From: Hermodice carunculata
Lineage: Eukaryota; Annelida; Polychaeta; Eunicida; Amphinomidae
Assembly (NCBI GenBank): GCA_964020975.1
Contig: OZ026628.1
Location: 54,288,971 to 54,352,970 of the forward strand
Reading direction: 5' to 3'
Length of the DNA stretch: 64,000 nucleotides
Under the pieces are notes generated by a model. The model made no database searches. It was given only the letters and a program-made list of their open reading frames with translations, and was not told the origin of the DNA. Numbering within the stretch: the stretch's first letter is position 1; the number at the start of each line of letters is the position of its first letter. This document shows, piece by piece, positions 35,641 to 48,797 of this stretch. A program made the translations under genes and the position numbers.

Positions 35641-35747
35641 CTATACTTGCAATGTTAAAAGTAAGATTGAATGAAAATATATATAAATATTTACATTCAA
35701 TCTAACTTTTAACATTGCAAGTATAGGAGAGAGCCTGGTGTGTTATG
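35623..35747. repeat. Inverted repeat with 34-bp near-perfect core
   Basis: CATAACACCAGGC (35623) pairs with GCCTGGTGTGTTATG (to 35747). Inside it, 35640-35673 (CCTATACTTGCAATG...) pairs with 35694-35727 with one mismatch. The loop is AT-rich. Confidence 0.9.
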
Positions 35748-35964
35748 ATACCATAACACAATAGCCTTGTGTGTTATGGAACCATAACACAGGTGTCCCG
35801 CCCACATTCCAATAAGCCACGCCCACCTGGGTTTCCGGAACTTAACACTTGAACATGCTCGGCAAATCAGTCTTTGATCGTTTCTCTTAATTCTATGTAT
35901 TAAGTTTCTAAATTTCGTGTAATTGAGCAGAAAAATTAGGAGGGAAATGTAAATATAAGCAGTG

Positions 35965-36108
35965 AGGGTCGCTTTTGTGTGTGTTATGGCATAATGACGA
36001 GGGTGACTGAAGCTGGCATCGGGCGAGGCCCACTGGCGTGCGCCATGCCCAAGATATCAGCTTCAATCACGCGCGTCATTATGCCATAACACACACAAAA
36101 TCAACCCT
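35965..36108. repeat. Inverted repeat, about 51-bp arms
   Basis: AGGGTCGCTTTTGTGTGTG and GGCATAATGACG at 35965-36015 pair with CGTCATTATGCC and CACACACAAAATCAACCCT at 36058-36108, with several mismatches. The loop is GC-richer than its surroundings. The TTATGG/CCATAA words also recur at 35740-35790, so the block may be one small TIR element next to another. Confidence 0.85.
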
Positions 36109-36793
36109 CATTTCTTAAGTAATATGATGGACAGACAGATACAAATGCAAGACCCAGGATCCATGTCTTCTAGAAAATTAACCTTCTTCCAACAACCTAA
36201 ATTTACAAGAAAACCACCTTGTTCACAGGTGCTTTTACACATTAAATACAAAAAAAAATATATTTACTGGTATTCACTTTCTGTATGACATTGAGAGTAG
36301 CAGAGATGATGTCCTATTTTGTGGTGTTCACAAAGATGGACATAAATTTGATCTTATGGTCAGAAAAAAAAATATAAAAAAGACTTCTTTATGTAGCCAA
36401 GTTTCTCTTTAGTATCTCGATACGTTCCAGCTGAACTAGTACTGCCTGGGAAACCTATTTTCATTTTTTTTTTCGTGATTATCCAGCAATAAATGGAGAG
36501 CTATTTCTACCTAGTAGTGTGGAAAAGTCCATTTATATTCTAATATTGCTGTCATCAAGTTTCCGGTTATCATCCAAATCAGGGTCTGTAGTTTTTACAT
36601 GATGGGTGGGACAATTTTGACATGCACATCTGGGAATCCTGAACATTAATATCTCAAAGTGCCCGACACAGAGCCAGTGTGTTTTGGGACATCTGCTATG
36701 TATGCAAATTTTGAGCCCTGGAATACTTTTAGCCATTATATCAGGGTTAGCAATAGGATTTTTTCAGGGGGTCACTCAAACCCTTTGGTTTTT

Positions 36794-37923
36794 ACCTCAG
36801 CTGACTTGTCAGTCAGCTGAGGTTTTTTGAGGGTCCGTCGTCCGTCGTCCGTCCGTCCGTCCGTCGTCCACAATTCACATTTTCGACTTCTTCTCAAAAA
36901 CCCTCAGCCAGATTTACTTCAAACTTAGTGGAGATGTGCCTTGGGTGGGTCTCTACCAAGTTTGTTCAAATGGTCACGGTCCAGTGATTTTTGGATTTTT
37001 AATGAATTTTTTTGTTCTTTTTTAGGTAAATCTTAAAAAATCTTCTTCTCCGAAACAGCTCACCCAATTACTTTGATATCACACAGGAATACTCCCTGGG
37101 ACTCCTAGTTCTTAATTTGTTCACCAGGTGGCGCTGCAATTTTTTCCTAATTTTTTATGAATTTTTGTGTGTTATAGCTATTTTCGACTTCTTCTCCAGA
37201 ACCGTCACTCAGATTAAGCTGAAACATGGTGGATATGTGCCTTGTAGAAGGGTCAAACAAAGTTGTTCACTATGTGGGAATGCTGCGGAATCCTGATTTT
37301 TAACGATTTTTTCAATTCTGGTACTTGTCGGTCAATGCAGCTTTCCTATTGATTACTGTGGAAGTGAATGAGCATTCTAATGCTAATTCACATTTTCAAG
37401 TTCTTTTCCAAAACCGTCATCCAGATTAACTTCAAACTTAGTGGCAATGTACCTTGGGTGGGTTTCTACCAATTTTGTTCAGGTGGTCATGCTCCAGTGA
37501 TTTTTGGATTTTTAATGAATTTTTTTGTTCCTTTTTTTGGACAAATCTTAAAAAATCTTCTCCGAAACTGCTTACCCAATTGCTTTGATATCACACAGGA
37601 AGACACCTAGGGACTCCTTGTTGTTAATTTGTTCACCAGGTGGCGCTGCAGTTTTTTCTCATTTTTTATGAATTTTTGTGTGTTATAGCTATTTTCGACT
37701 TCTTCTCCAGAACCGTCACTCAGATTAAGGTTACAGGTGGTGGATATGTTCCTTATGGAAGGGCCAAACAAAGTTGTTCACTATGTGGGAATGCTGCGGA
37801 TTCCTGATTTTAGCTCAGCTGACTTGTCAGTTCATAGAGCTGTGGGGTCACAGTGCAACACACATGAATTTATACTCTTCATTATAACTTGAGAACTACT
37901 TGAACTTTGATGTTGCACTTGTT
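36794..37923 (+). repeat. Family A copy with altered 3' end
   Basis: Has the full ACCTCAGCTGACTTGTCAGT hairpin, GTCCGTCC run and two module rounds. At 37811 a second AGCTCAGCTGACTTGTCAG is fused directly to TTCATAGAGCTGTGGGGTC. It ends GATGTTGCACTTGTT without the usual terminal hairpin. An internal deletion or recombination between copies is likely. Confidence 0.65.
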
Positions 37924-38063
37924 TTATTTTCATGGGGGTCACAGCAAGCTGTCAAGGGCTCACAGCCACAGTGGCCATGATAAGTCCAGAAAAGATCAAT
38001 TTTGAAATTTTTTTTGATGCGGAATTTACTTGCAAGTTGATTACTGACAGTACCACTAGCATA

Positions 38064-39000
38064 GACTCGTGGGTTGATAATTTTCTAGAAACTCACAAGT
38101 TTGTCTGCAGGGCAAGTACATTTCAAAATTCACCAGCCCATATGCAAAATCCACTTGTGCAAATATAACTTGATACTACAAACAAACTTTTTTTTTTCAT
38201 CAATCCATTGACAAAAGTCAAGACAAACCATTTACCCTAATACACAGCTTATCGTCACTTGCAAAATTTGCAAAAATATCTCAGATTTTACCACAATTCT
38301 AGCTATGACTGTTCACAGTGAAACTGGCAAAATATTAAAAATACAAATTGAAAAGTAAGCCTGCATGGGGTGACTTGTGATGAAAAATACAGTGTAATTT
38401 CTGGGACTATAGGAGTCACTGTCCCAGGTAAACTTTAATAATAATAAAAATTCAAAATAGTTGCATTGGTGTCAGGATCCCATTTCTCGTTGCCTCTGAT
38501 GGGATGCACATCATTTGTGTACCTACCACGAATGCTACCAGTACATCATAATAAATTTTTGTATGCTGTATTGGCAAGTTCCTCGCAATAAATGGTGTTC
38601 TTAATGCAAATTCAAACAAGTATTTAATACTTCAAATCAGAAATTGATTGTGCGCACCGTCACCATCTTTCCTACTACTGTACACAAACAGCTGCTTGGC
38701 CATGTGGTCCCACCCACAATACATCACCTGACTGGTCAATTTTGAGTCACATGCAAAAATGAGCCAATCACGGTTCATGCTACAGTGTGTTCATCATGGC
38801 TTCCGCCCAGTGAACATGTGAGAATCTTGTATAATTTACAGAGGGAACACGCAAACAGGACGTTTTGTTTATATTGCACCATGCAAAAATAAAGATTCCA
38901 GTGTTTATATGATCATCTATTTGGAGTCATAGGCAAATACGCAAAGGTAGGGGATAGACCTAACTGCCGAATGTGTCCCAAATCAGTCTGTGAGAGTACA
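38064..39000 (+). repeat. Dispersed repeat H, copy 1 (diverged)
   Basis: Follows, in reverse complement, 59520-60463. Shared words include CTGCAGGGCAAGTA, CCCATATGCAAAATCCACTTG, cut here as CCCATATGCAAAATCC, and TACAGTGTAATTTCTGGGAC. GGCCATGTGG and TTTGGAGTCA are also shared. No coding capacity. Confidence 0.7.
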
Positions 39001-39629
39001 TCCTACGTCTACGATGATGCTCATTTCAACGTTCCGCAGATTACTCCATGCTGTCCCTTGCCTTGGACTGGCAGTTGTGTGCTGTTTTTTCCTGGGAAGT
39101 CATCTCACGGCACTTATACATGAACTTTATTTTTTCCTAACACTGTAATAACCAACCGATTGGCTCAGCTTGTTGGGAGGATTATTTTAGCGTCAATACT
39201 GTTCAGGTCTAAAGAATCGTAATTTGCCCCTGCGTCAGAAAAACGCAGGGCTGTGTCAATCAGTGCAACAGAGCACAATTATTTGGGTAATTAAGGCACA
39301 CTTGTGGGTTATTGCTAACCCTGTATAGCAGTTCAAGTGCACTCATACATGGCAGTGTTCGCAATAGGGTAAAGACTACTAGGAAGTAGTTCTGGGCAAA
39401 AAGACACAAATACAAGTTTCTTCATGTTGTGGGCCGTAATTTTGACACATTTGAAAATCCCTTGGTTCATTGGCTGCACATGGAAAGCATATGACAAATC
39501 AGGCAGTGAGACAAACCTGACTGAGGTACATGTATGGCTGTCATGTATCTTGAGGCTTGAGCGGTCCATTGGCCAAATAGCCAATGGCCCAAAATTTTAT
39601 TTGGCTTGCAAAATGTAAGCTTTGAAGTA

Positions 39630-39813
39630 GAGTGGTACATGTACGTGGTGTATGTGGCCACCCCTTCTGCCCAATAAAAGAGGCCCCATACAACTGGTAA
39701 CCTGTCACCTCAGGTCAATTTCACCAAGAAATAGACTCCTCTGGTTCAGCCTAGTAACTTCAAAAAGCAACGTGACTGCTCATAGCTGTGGTTGCATACA
39801 GCAGGTACCAGTG
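39630..39813. mobile_element. TA-flanked MITE, family F, copy 1
   Basis: Ends AGTGGTACATGT...TATGTGGCCAC and GTGGTTGCATACAGC...GGTACCAGTG are inverted relatives, flanked by TA. It matches 48617-48797, with CCTGTCACC and CAAGAAA words inside. Confidence 0.65.
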
Positions 39814-42579
39814 TAACCCAATTGGCGAAGGCTATTTCATAATATAGTCAACTTTTATGCATTTATTTATGGTCCATGTATTAAGCCAGACCTGCACCAG
39901 TTGGTAGGTTTCATGTGCTAGTTCTTTATTTGGAGTGATGATTTTATTCATTGATAGGTCACTCTATTTTTAACACAAATGGCAGATTATAACAATAATG
40001 GAAATTGGAAAGAGACACCTTCCCTTTTTAGGCATCCGGTGTACCATGGCTGATGTGTTAAAACATAATTATATCAGTATATGCAGACCCCGATACATGA
40101 GTGGCTCTCCCTTTGTTGTGTTCAGGGTGATGTCAGTCACCCTGTGACCAGAAAACACATGAAGGCAGGTGCTTGCAATGCCAGACAACAGTTGGCAGGA
40201 TGCAGGATATCACAAAAATGATTTGCAACAAAAAATTTCCAACCAGGAAGTAAATGTACATATACCACGTATCTAAATTTGTCATAAGTTTGCATTTAGT
40301 GGCTGATTTACTTTGACAGTATAGGCCTAGATATAATTACAGATTGGTCTATATAATTTGTAAATCAAATTAGTTTTAGTGTATAGGCTCTCTTTAGCTG
40401 ATCCAAAATGTGTTTAATGCCAACTAATTCTTTCAACTAAGCAGGAAGTACTCTGATCATTACCCAGTAGGCAAGGACAGGAACAGATGGTTCAAGAACT
40501 GCCAAAAGAGGGCACTGCAGTCAGTGGAGGGCTAGCGTTGTGTATTCCCATTGCTTTACATTGTACTTTGCAACTTCATGACTTGAAGACTACTGCACAT
40601 AGAAACACCAAATTTCAGACAGTAAATCTAGATGCATAACTTATTACCTCACAAAAATCATAACCACAGCTACAAAAGTCACCAGTTTATTTAAGGTTGC
40701 TTTAACATACAAACTAACGGGAAAACACAGCTCTAGCCCTCCAAATGTTTGTATATTCAGTTGTGTATTGGGGCGAATACACACCTTTGGGGCTTATTCT
40801 GACCTTTCCTATTAGCCAAATGTAAATGTTTCTTGAATTGTTTAATGGAATATGAAAATGGCCAAAATACTTTTAAAAGAGTTACAAGAGGGCCATGACC
40901 AAATAATCCATGTACGATTATACACGAAAAATTGCTTAATTGGCCTGTTAATAATTGAATACACAAGTCATGCCCCAGTGGTCTTGCCTGATGTCCTGCA
41001 AGGGTGTGGATATTTTACAAAGAAATACACTAGGAAGTCGTAAAGTTTCGCGAAAAACTGCCCAGAGAAACCAGGGATACACTATGAAAAATGTTGAAAG
41101 GAACGTTTCACAGTCACACTTAGTGCTTTGCATAATTAAATTCTGAAATGCTCAGTCAATGGTGACATAAACATTTTATTCAAAATTATCAAAGTTTGCA
41201 GGACTTTCTATTGTTCTTCATGTTCACACATGCATACCATGCACATACACTATTGCTGTTAATTGTGCATGTAATTCCAATTTTGTTTACAATTTTTTGA
41301 AGCCAAGACATGTCCCTGCTGAGAATCTTTTTTAGGTGGGGCTCCGTAAGGAGACCCCCTCTCATGTACATAGTACATAGTAGACCTAAAAAGTTCAATA
41401 TTTGAAAACCAGAAACTATTCCTGTCGTGTTAATAGTCCTGATTTGTGACAAGACTTTATTCTTAACATTTCATATCGGCAAAATAAACAAGACTGATAC
41501 CTGAAGGGTTTAATAAGAGAAAATACTCTGTCACCACTGGTCACAATTGGTGAAAATGCCTAACTATTAGCTGAAAATGCCTAACTGTGAGAATGTGCGA
41601 ACGACGCACATACGGCGAACGTTATGTATTCTGGTGCAAACAAGAAACAGATTTTAAAAAGGTGTAGGTTATTTTCTTTTATTTGTGCTCTTAATGGTAA
41701 CACTGGTATTACTACTCATTGCTGATGTAAAATGTAGATATTCTTTATTGATCTATGCACATTATCAGGACCTTTCTGTTTAAAGAAGTTCCGTGTCTTG
41801 CTTGTATTCGTGTGTGAATGTGACGTCAAATCTTTGAACTTTGAACTTTTGTCAGCTCAATGAGGCTCTCCGTGAGTTTTTGCATATCCAGACAGTTACC
41901 AGTCTGAACACGTCCAAAGATGCATCCGACGGATAAAATCCATTGAGCATTCGTTACAGTGATCTAAAAAGTCCACGAGAAAATGTAATCAAGTTATCAC
42001 TTCCCCTTACGAGTCTTGTGCAAGTACGCTGTTTTGGCGCAATATGTAAAGTGGTTTAAAGTGGGTAAATAGAAAGAATTCAATTGGGTTCGGAGATGGA
42101 ACGAAATATTGCCGTTTCGAGTGCAGATTTTACAATGTATGTAAGTGATTGGTACATTTGCCGGGTCCTACTGTGCAATGCGTATTTTATATTTTGCCGG
42201 GTTCCAGCAGTTGTTTTTGAACGGCGATGGAAATATATCAAGACGTTTCAAAGATAGTTAGTACCAATAATCAATAGTCCGACGGCATAAGTGGCATTCT
42301 GTGTCTTTTGCGTAGCTTTTAAGGCCTACATTTGTCCAAAAAGACCATCGTTTTGTTCATCGGCTTGAATGTCATTAGCATAATGTGGGTAAATAAATAA
42401 TGCTGCGCAAGCGCAATATTATTAGATCTTATTACCGTTCGAGTTGTAGGAAAGAAGCGCAGTGCACTGATTTTTCTGTTTGTGAAAACTTGAATCTTTC
42501 ACTTTGATGTATATTGTTTAAAGAAAGGACAGATTAGAAAATAGATAGATTTTTTGGATCTGTTGTCGTCTACTTTCGA

Positions 42580-43045
42580 CATAATCAAACTAGCGTGGGA
42601 GCGAGCGTATTTTAGAGATCGTTTATGCGCACGCGTAATGTGTTATGACATATGTAAAGCAGCCACAGTGACGTATGAAAAGACCTGTTGCCGAAGCCAC
42701 TGCAAAGAGGTGGAACTAGAAGAAGACGTGAGGATTACTCAGTAGTTTCACAAGTAAGTGTGTGTTTTTCATATCTCATTGTTTTATATTGTGTATATTA
42801 CATGAGCGAAGATGTGTTTGTATAAAATTTGACAGGTTCCCTGCCATTTGCTGTGTCATCGCATCAATGTGGCATCCACGCGGTCATTGCCATGTTGACC
42901 ATCACATGAACATTATGACGATGTCGTTCATCATGAGCACATGCTTTTGAATATCGGCGCATTGCTCACAAATTAAACTTAATGAAGTTTTGAAGTCTTA
43001 TACTGAGTTGTTATTGTATGTCAGTAAGTCTGCTTTATTGATTGC
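42580..43045. repeat. Left arm of a long inverted repeat
   Basis: Reverse-complementary at high identity to 44053-44531. Shared words include TTTATGCGCACGCG, GAAAAGACCTGTTG, TGTATAAAATTTGACAGG and CACATGAACATTATG. The matching open frames on opposite strands are mirror images of a repeat and do not support a gene. Confidence 0.9.
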
Positions 43046-43473
43046 GTTCAACTGATTGTGGGATTCTGAGATGAATCAAGATCTAGGTCATGGATCTGAA
43101 CGAGAAGTGGATGTTTGTAAACATTGCCATGCTGATACTGTCGACATTTTCAGTTCATGTTTTGAATGACCTATCACTCAGTGCTGTACTCAACCTTGCG
43201 CTCATTAAGGCCACTTTGTTTGATGCTACAACTTTTTTTTTCTTCGATTGATATACTATATAGGGAAACTGTGCGCCAGAACAGTCACGGAGAGATGGGG
43301 AAAGTTGTGTTTTTATGGGAGGGAAAATGGCGTCTGAAAACTATTATTAGAGCAAAGCAAAGCAAAACTTATATAGTTTAAAAGTTGGTTTGATTCATTT
43401 GGATGTTGAGCTTTAGATTTGTCACATCGTAATCATTCGTAACTTGCCTTTTTTAACGATCTGAATAGAAGTT

Positions 43474-43590
<117 letters not shown>

Positions 43591-43841
43591 TGCATATTTT
43601 AAGTGTGATCAAAACCCCATCTTCTGCTGGGGTTTTGGTGTGATTTGTAAGGTCCATCTTCATGCATGCCCTTGGAATGGAAAATGACAACCTGTATGTA
43701 TCAAATGTACAGGGTGGCCTTTTTACAGATCAAGGGTAGAAACTAAACCAGAGGAGAAGCACTTCCAGTGATGAGGGGGCTAACAAAGTTTTTATTTTGC
43801 ACCACCTGATTAAAGTGTACTGGAGCTCAAATGAAATAATA

Positions 43842-44014
43842 CAGTGAAAACTGAAAACGACACTCAGTTATCTGACATATTCATTACAATGACACAAATT
43901 TGAATGGACTGAAGTTGTTGTTCCTTTGTTTTTTGACTCATGAATCTGAAATATTCAGATATCTGACACATTGTCTTGGAAAAAAATAGTGTCATTCTTA
44001 CAAGTTTTCATTGT
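43842..44014. mobile_element. TA-flanked MITE, family K
   Basis: CAGTGAAAACTGAAAACGACAC at the left is cut here as CAGTGAAAACTG; GTGTCATTCTTACAAGTTTT is at the right. ATCTGACATATTC and ATTCAGATATCTGACACAT lie inside. Same family as 45908-46075. Confidence 0.7.
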
Positions 44015-44052
44015 GCCTGCTATTTCTTGACCCTTATAAACTTTAAAAATGT

Positions 44053-44531
44053 AGCAATCAATGAAGCAGACTTAGTGACATACAATAACAACTCAGTATA
44101 AGACTTCAAAACACACATCAAGTTTAATTTGTGAGCAGTGCGCCGATATTCAAAAGCATGTGCTCACGGTGAGTGACATCGCCATAATGTTCATGTGATG
44201 GTCAACATGGCAATGACTGCGTAGATACCACATTGATGCGATGACACCGCAAGTGGCAGAGAACCTGTCAAATTTTATACAAACACATCTTCGCTCGTGT
44301 AATATACACAATGTTAAACAAAGAAATATGAAAAACACACACTTACTTGTGAAACTACTGAGCAATCCTCACGTCTTCTTCTAGTTCCACCTCTTCGCAG
44401 TGGCTTCAGCAACAGGTCTTTTCATACGTCACTGTGGCTGATTTACATATGTCATAACACATTACGCGTGCGCATAAACAATCTCCAAAATACGCTTGCT
44501 CCCACCCTAGAAATAAATTTTTGTTTGATCA
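44053..44531. repeat. Right arm of a long inverted repeat
   Basis: Partner of 42580-43045. The arms are about 470 bp and the spacer about 1 kb. Differences are scattered substitutions and small indels, so it is not an assembly artefact of a perfect fold-back. Confidence 0.9.
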
Positions 44532-44753
44532 TACACAAACCTACATACATTGAAATGTTAACAAAATATTCATATTAAGCCCGGTAAATTAAGGTATGAC
44601 AGATATTACTATAATAGCCTTGAATATTTACTCGCAAATGTACTCAAATTTCATATACATGTATATGTATATTATACATGTAAACATATGTTCATGCCCT
44701 AATGAAAGCAAAGGAAAAACAACAAAAAGCCCCACCTCTAGGCTTTTAGCCTT

Positions 44754-44754
<1 letters not shown>

Positions 44755-44793
<39 letters not shown>
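44755..44793. repeat. Poly-T tract
   Basis: Almost 40 consecutive T on the + strand, possibly the A-tail of a minus-strand retroposon, though no body was recognised next to it. Confidence 0.9.
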
Positions 44794-44794
<1 letters not shown>

Positions 44795-45242
44795 TTAGCT
44801 CTCAAATGGAGTATTGTTACCCTTTCACCACCTGAAATACCATCTGAGAAAATTCTATAGGGTCAGAAGTCTTGTTTGTTCACATGTAAAATTTGTGAAA
44901 ACCTACTCTTCTCCCCTGAATTTCCCGTCATGTGACCCCCTGAAAAAAGTCGTAACGGAAAAGCCGAAGAATGCAACTTTTTTTATTTCCAGCCCAAAGA
45001 CAGTTTGGTCCCTGACCGTCCAATCAGGTGCAGCCACAAGTTATGAAAGTTTGCATCAACATCTGTGATAGGCAGATTGAAGACTGCCTCATCCCTGAAT
45101 GTCCAATCCAATGTGGTCTTAAATTTCATAAAAGTTGATGCTAGTAATACGATATTTTATGATTTCATATCAGACCTTTGATACCAATAAAAGAGGACAA
45201 GGAGAAACAGATTGCCAGCTCATAAGATTGACAACAAACATA

Positions 45243-45411
45243 GAGTAGCTCCTGTCTTGAGAGACTACCCCAAGGGCAGGCCCAAAAGTGGCCTCTCAAG
45301 AGAGGTGCAATAACTTGGAAAAAATAGCAGCAGGGACCTGCCAAAAGTGGTCTTTCAAGCTAGGTGACCTCCCATTGGAGTGGACTCTCGAGACAGGGAC
45401 CACTGTACATT
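45243..45411. mobile_element. MITE, family E
   Basis: CCTGTCTTGAGAGACTACC at the left and CTCTCGAGACAGGGACCACTG at the right (read here from CTCGAGACAGGGACC) are inverted relatives, with a TA at the right. CCAAAAGTGGTCTTTCAAG-like words recur in other E copies. Confidence 0.6.
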
Positions 45412-45907
45412 AATTATGAAAATAATGTTCTCATACATGTGCAGTCTACAAACTGATGAAAAATATCAGTGAACATACACGTCAGACTCTTTCTCCCAAG
45501 TATATGATTGAAGGCATCCTGGGTGTTGACTTAAAGATGTATCATGCACGGTCCACGGACTGTGTGTGCCATTAGCCAAGTAGTCAAATTCTACTGTTTG
45601 TTCAGTTCGGCTGAAGAAATTTGCAAGAGGCTCCATCATTTTAAAAAGATTGAATTAATAAAGGACCCAGGTACATGTAGAACTTTCCGTGAATTTTACT
45701 TTTATTTCCTAATTTGGCTCATGATTTTCAAAGTCCAGATGTGCTCCTGGGGTTCCGCTGTCATCTGTCATACATGTATCAGTTATCATAGAGCAATATT
45801 GTGTGGTATTAACCGGTCAAAACCAATTAGTATCACATCCTACAAATAGCACAATGTTTATTGAACACAAGCTTGAACATGCAGAAAGACTGACCCTGTC
45901 TTTGATA

Positions 45908-46075
45908 CAGTGAAACCTCATTATAATGACACTTACATATCCCACATAATGACACAAGTTTTGAATGGCAAAAGTTCTTTTTCTTGGTCGTTTGATTCAT
46001 AAATTATCTGACATATTCAGTTGTCTGAAACATTTCTCAGGGAACAGATGGTGTCGTTATAACAAGTTTTCACTG
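45908..46075. mobile_element. 168-bp MITE, family K, TA duplication
   Basis: TA|CAGTGAAACCTCATTATAAT...ATAACAAGTTTTCACTG|TA. The inverted ends extend over about 25 bp with mismatches, and TA stands on both sides. CAGTG with CTCATTATAA resembles pogo/Tigger-type ends. Confidence 0.8.
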
Positions 46076-47570
46076 TATTTGTCTTGTGTGGCAGTTTCAG
46101 TGAACAAATACTGGCAGTGTAAACAAATTAGAGGCTTATGTATATTGTGCGCAGAAACTAACATTCAGTTTATTCATGATTGTTCATAAATATGAAAAGC
46201 ATTGAATAATACCACAGTCATGATGATATTGAAGTGTAGCATGGATAACCTATGCTGTGAGGCTATGGCATGGTGTTTTCTAGTTCTGCCACCTGGCCTG
46301 CCTTGTGTTTTATATGAGGCCTCAAATTCATACATGCAAACCTTTGGCTGACAGATTCTTTCATGGAAGCAGGTTGTCGGAAAGAAAATCCCAATATGTC
46401 TTTCTCTTCCATTTAGTTGTCAGATGTAACTTGCAAACACTAATGCACATGTATAGGGAACATTTATATTAGGCCATAGTTGTGTGATTTATTGGTGTGT
46501 TTGTACCCAGAGGAAGCAGTTTGTGCAGGGACAGGTATCGCTAAATGCAAAGGGCTATGGAAGCTAGCTATCTACCAAGCAGTCAGTAAAGGAGGCATAG
46601 CCTGTGCACTTGTTAAATGTCTTGCAGTGAATCCTGTTATTATTTATGCAGTGTGGTTCCACTGATAAGTGCAACATGTCTATAGATGCACAATGATTTG
46701 TGACATAAATGTGATACTTCATGAATTTTTGGAAAATTGAGACTGTTAAACTTTATATTCACAGCCGATCTGTGGGTGTAAAACTTCTTTTCTCCTGTCA
46801 TAAGCTGGCCTGAGGTACACGATACCATAGCCCGAACCATTTGCCTTGTGATCTACAGTCCCAGGACCATATCTTGCATGCTCTATCCATGTAATAGCTG
46901 TTAGGATCACTCAAAATTGTCCAGGCAGCTGTCAAAAAGTGCTGACTTCCCATTTTTTACTTGCTTGATGGACGATAATAGAATAACAACATGACCATGT
47001 GGGTCCCAATACATTCAGAGTTAGCCCTAACAGGCCACAGACCACAGTTATAAATCCTTCTATTTTTCATATTAGCATTTTTCAGTCTAAAAATTCAGCA
47101 TTTTGGTATTTTGAAATTCCATGAACGGCATTTAACAGATAAAAATGTCAGAAAAATATGGACAGATTTTTGTCAAACAATTCCCAGCTCGTTAATTTGT
47201 GATAATTGAAATACGAAACAACACCCAGATGTCAGCTTTATACAGGTGTATGAACTGTGCTCTTGCCAGGGTCACATCATTGTCCTTCCCCACCATAAAG
47301 TTCCCACCTGGCCTGGAAGACAGTGCACCTATATGACCACCAATGAAGCCACTCTGCGATGCAGCAAACCTGACTTAGCTAACTTTATTTAAACAGAAGA
47401 TACAGCATGCTGAAAGCACAGTATTTTCACAATTACGGACTATCTCCGTTGGGATGCGCAACCAGCCAATCACAACTGTGGTCTGTAACCTATTGGAATC
47501 AGCTCTTGATGCAGACAAGGCTGTTTTTGTCAGTTAGCACAGCTTTCAACTACATTAACCATTTGTTATA

Positions 47571-47748
47571 CAGTGTTCCCCCTCTTATAAGGCTCCTCTC
47601 ACAAGAGACCACCCCTTTTGAAAGGCCAGCATTCTTGTGCAGAAAGTATGCTGTTTCCATTATATTCTCCCCCTCAAGAGAGGCCACCCTTCTTATAAGG
47701 TCACTTTTTGGCTACATTTGGTATGGCCGTATAAGAGGGGGACCACTG
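47571..47748. mobile_element. 178-bp MITE, family E, TA duplication
   Basis: TA|CAGTGTTCCCCCTCTTATAA...TTATAAGG-like inner words...TATAAGAGGGGGACCACTG|TA. TIRs of about 20 bp with mismatches. Non-coding. Confidence 0.8.
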
Positions 47749-47780
47749 TAGTGAAAATGACATCACCAGATATGCCATAT

Positions 47781-47987
47781 CAGGGTTTCTGCTAGAGTGA
47801 AATTTTAGTGTACTCAAATTTCCACTTTTTCAAGTAAAAATTCTAATAATGAGCCTTTATGGGGTATTTCTGGATAATATATGCTAAAATTATTCTTTTC
47901 TGCTAAAATCTTAGGGTAAGCAAAAGTACCCTTGAGATTTTTTAGGGTATGCTATTTTACCCTCTTTACCCTCTGGCGGAAACCCTG
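47781..47987. mobile_element. 207-bp MITE, family G, copy 1
   Basis: CAGGGTTTCTGCTAGAG and CTCTGGCGGAAACCCTG are inverted copies with two mismatches. CATAT stands on both sides (47776-47780 and 47988-47992). Matches 53132-53337 along its whole length. CAGGG ends are hAT-like, but a 5-bp repeat is not the hAT norm of 8. Confidence 0.8.
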
Positions 47988-48430
47988 CATATTTCTTCTT
48001 TTTTTTTTTTTTTCCCAGTTCAAAACATTTAAAATCTTCTCAAGAAGAGACCATAACACATCAGTTTCAAATTGTTCACAACAATCAGTCTCGACATCCT
48101 GGAATCTTCAGGCATGGTCTGCCAGGTCACTGTATCAAAAACGCCCAGATATGTTGCTAGTAATTGGGGTCTTTAAAGAGAAAACGGATGGCATTCCAAT
48201 GTGAAACTGAAAGGGCACATGTCTGGGAAGTGCAAAGGCCTGCAACTTAACAAAGCTGTATCATGGTCACGTACGCAGTTGTGTGGGAAATTTGTCATAC
48301 AAATATGTATCTAGGAACAATCTTGGGTGAAAATAAATGGGGGGAAAAAGTTTGATGTGGACAAGATCTGGACGATTTGCCCCCATCAATCCTCACCACA
48401 AATGAAGGACACGTCTTCTGAATATATATA

Positions 48431-48610
48431 CAGTAGTCCCTCCTTTGAAAGGCCACTCCTTTGGGAGACCACCTCCTTTGCGAGACCACAGTTGTAAGGT
48501 CTTTCTGTAGTACTTTTCATGTTCTTTATACCTTGTTTGAGGGACCACCTGCTTTATGTGACCGCCTTTTGGGTGGCACTAGGGGCGGTATCTCAAAGGA
48601 GGGACTACTG
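48431..48610. mobile_element. 180-bp MITE, family E, TA duplication
   Basis: TA|CAGTAGTCCCTCCTTTGAAA...CTCAAAGGAGGGACTACTG|TA, about 20 bp inverted ends, nearly perfect. Confidence 0.85.
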
Positions 48611-48616
48611 TAATGA

Positions 48617-48797
48617 CAATGGTACCTGCTGCATGTGGCCACCCATTCTGCCAAGAAAAAGTGGCCACATACAGCAGGTGACCTGTCACTGCAGGTAATT
48701 TGACAAAGAAACGGACACCTATGTCCTGGCCTGTAGTGGCTACAGTATAAGCAATGCAGTTGCTCACAGCAGTGGTTGCATAAAGCCAGTACCGCTG
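48617..48797. mobile_element. MITE, family F, copy 2
   Basis: CAATGGTACCTGCTGCATG...GTGGTTGCATAAAGCC...GTACCGCTG. It sits 6 bp from the preceding family E copy and aligns with 39630-39813. Confidence 0.7.

Larger units (their letters stand above)
36742..39323. mobile_element. TIR element, 2.6 kb, hAT-like ends, filled by other repeats
   Basis: CAGGGTTAGCAATA at 36742 and TATTGCTAACCCTG ending at 39323 are perfect inverted copies of 14 bp. The interior holds a family A copy (36794-37923) and a repeat shared in inverse orientation with 58964-60463. No transposase frame was recognised. No convincing 8-bp target duplication was seen. Confidence 0.55.
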
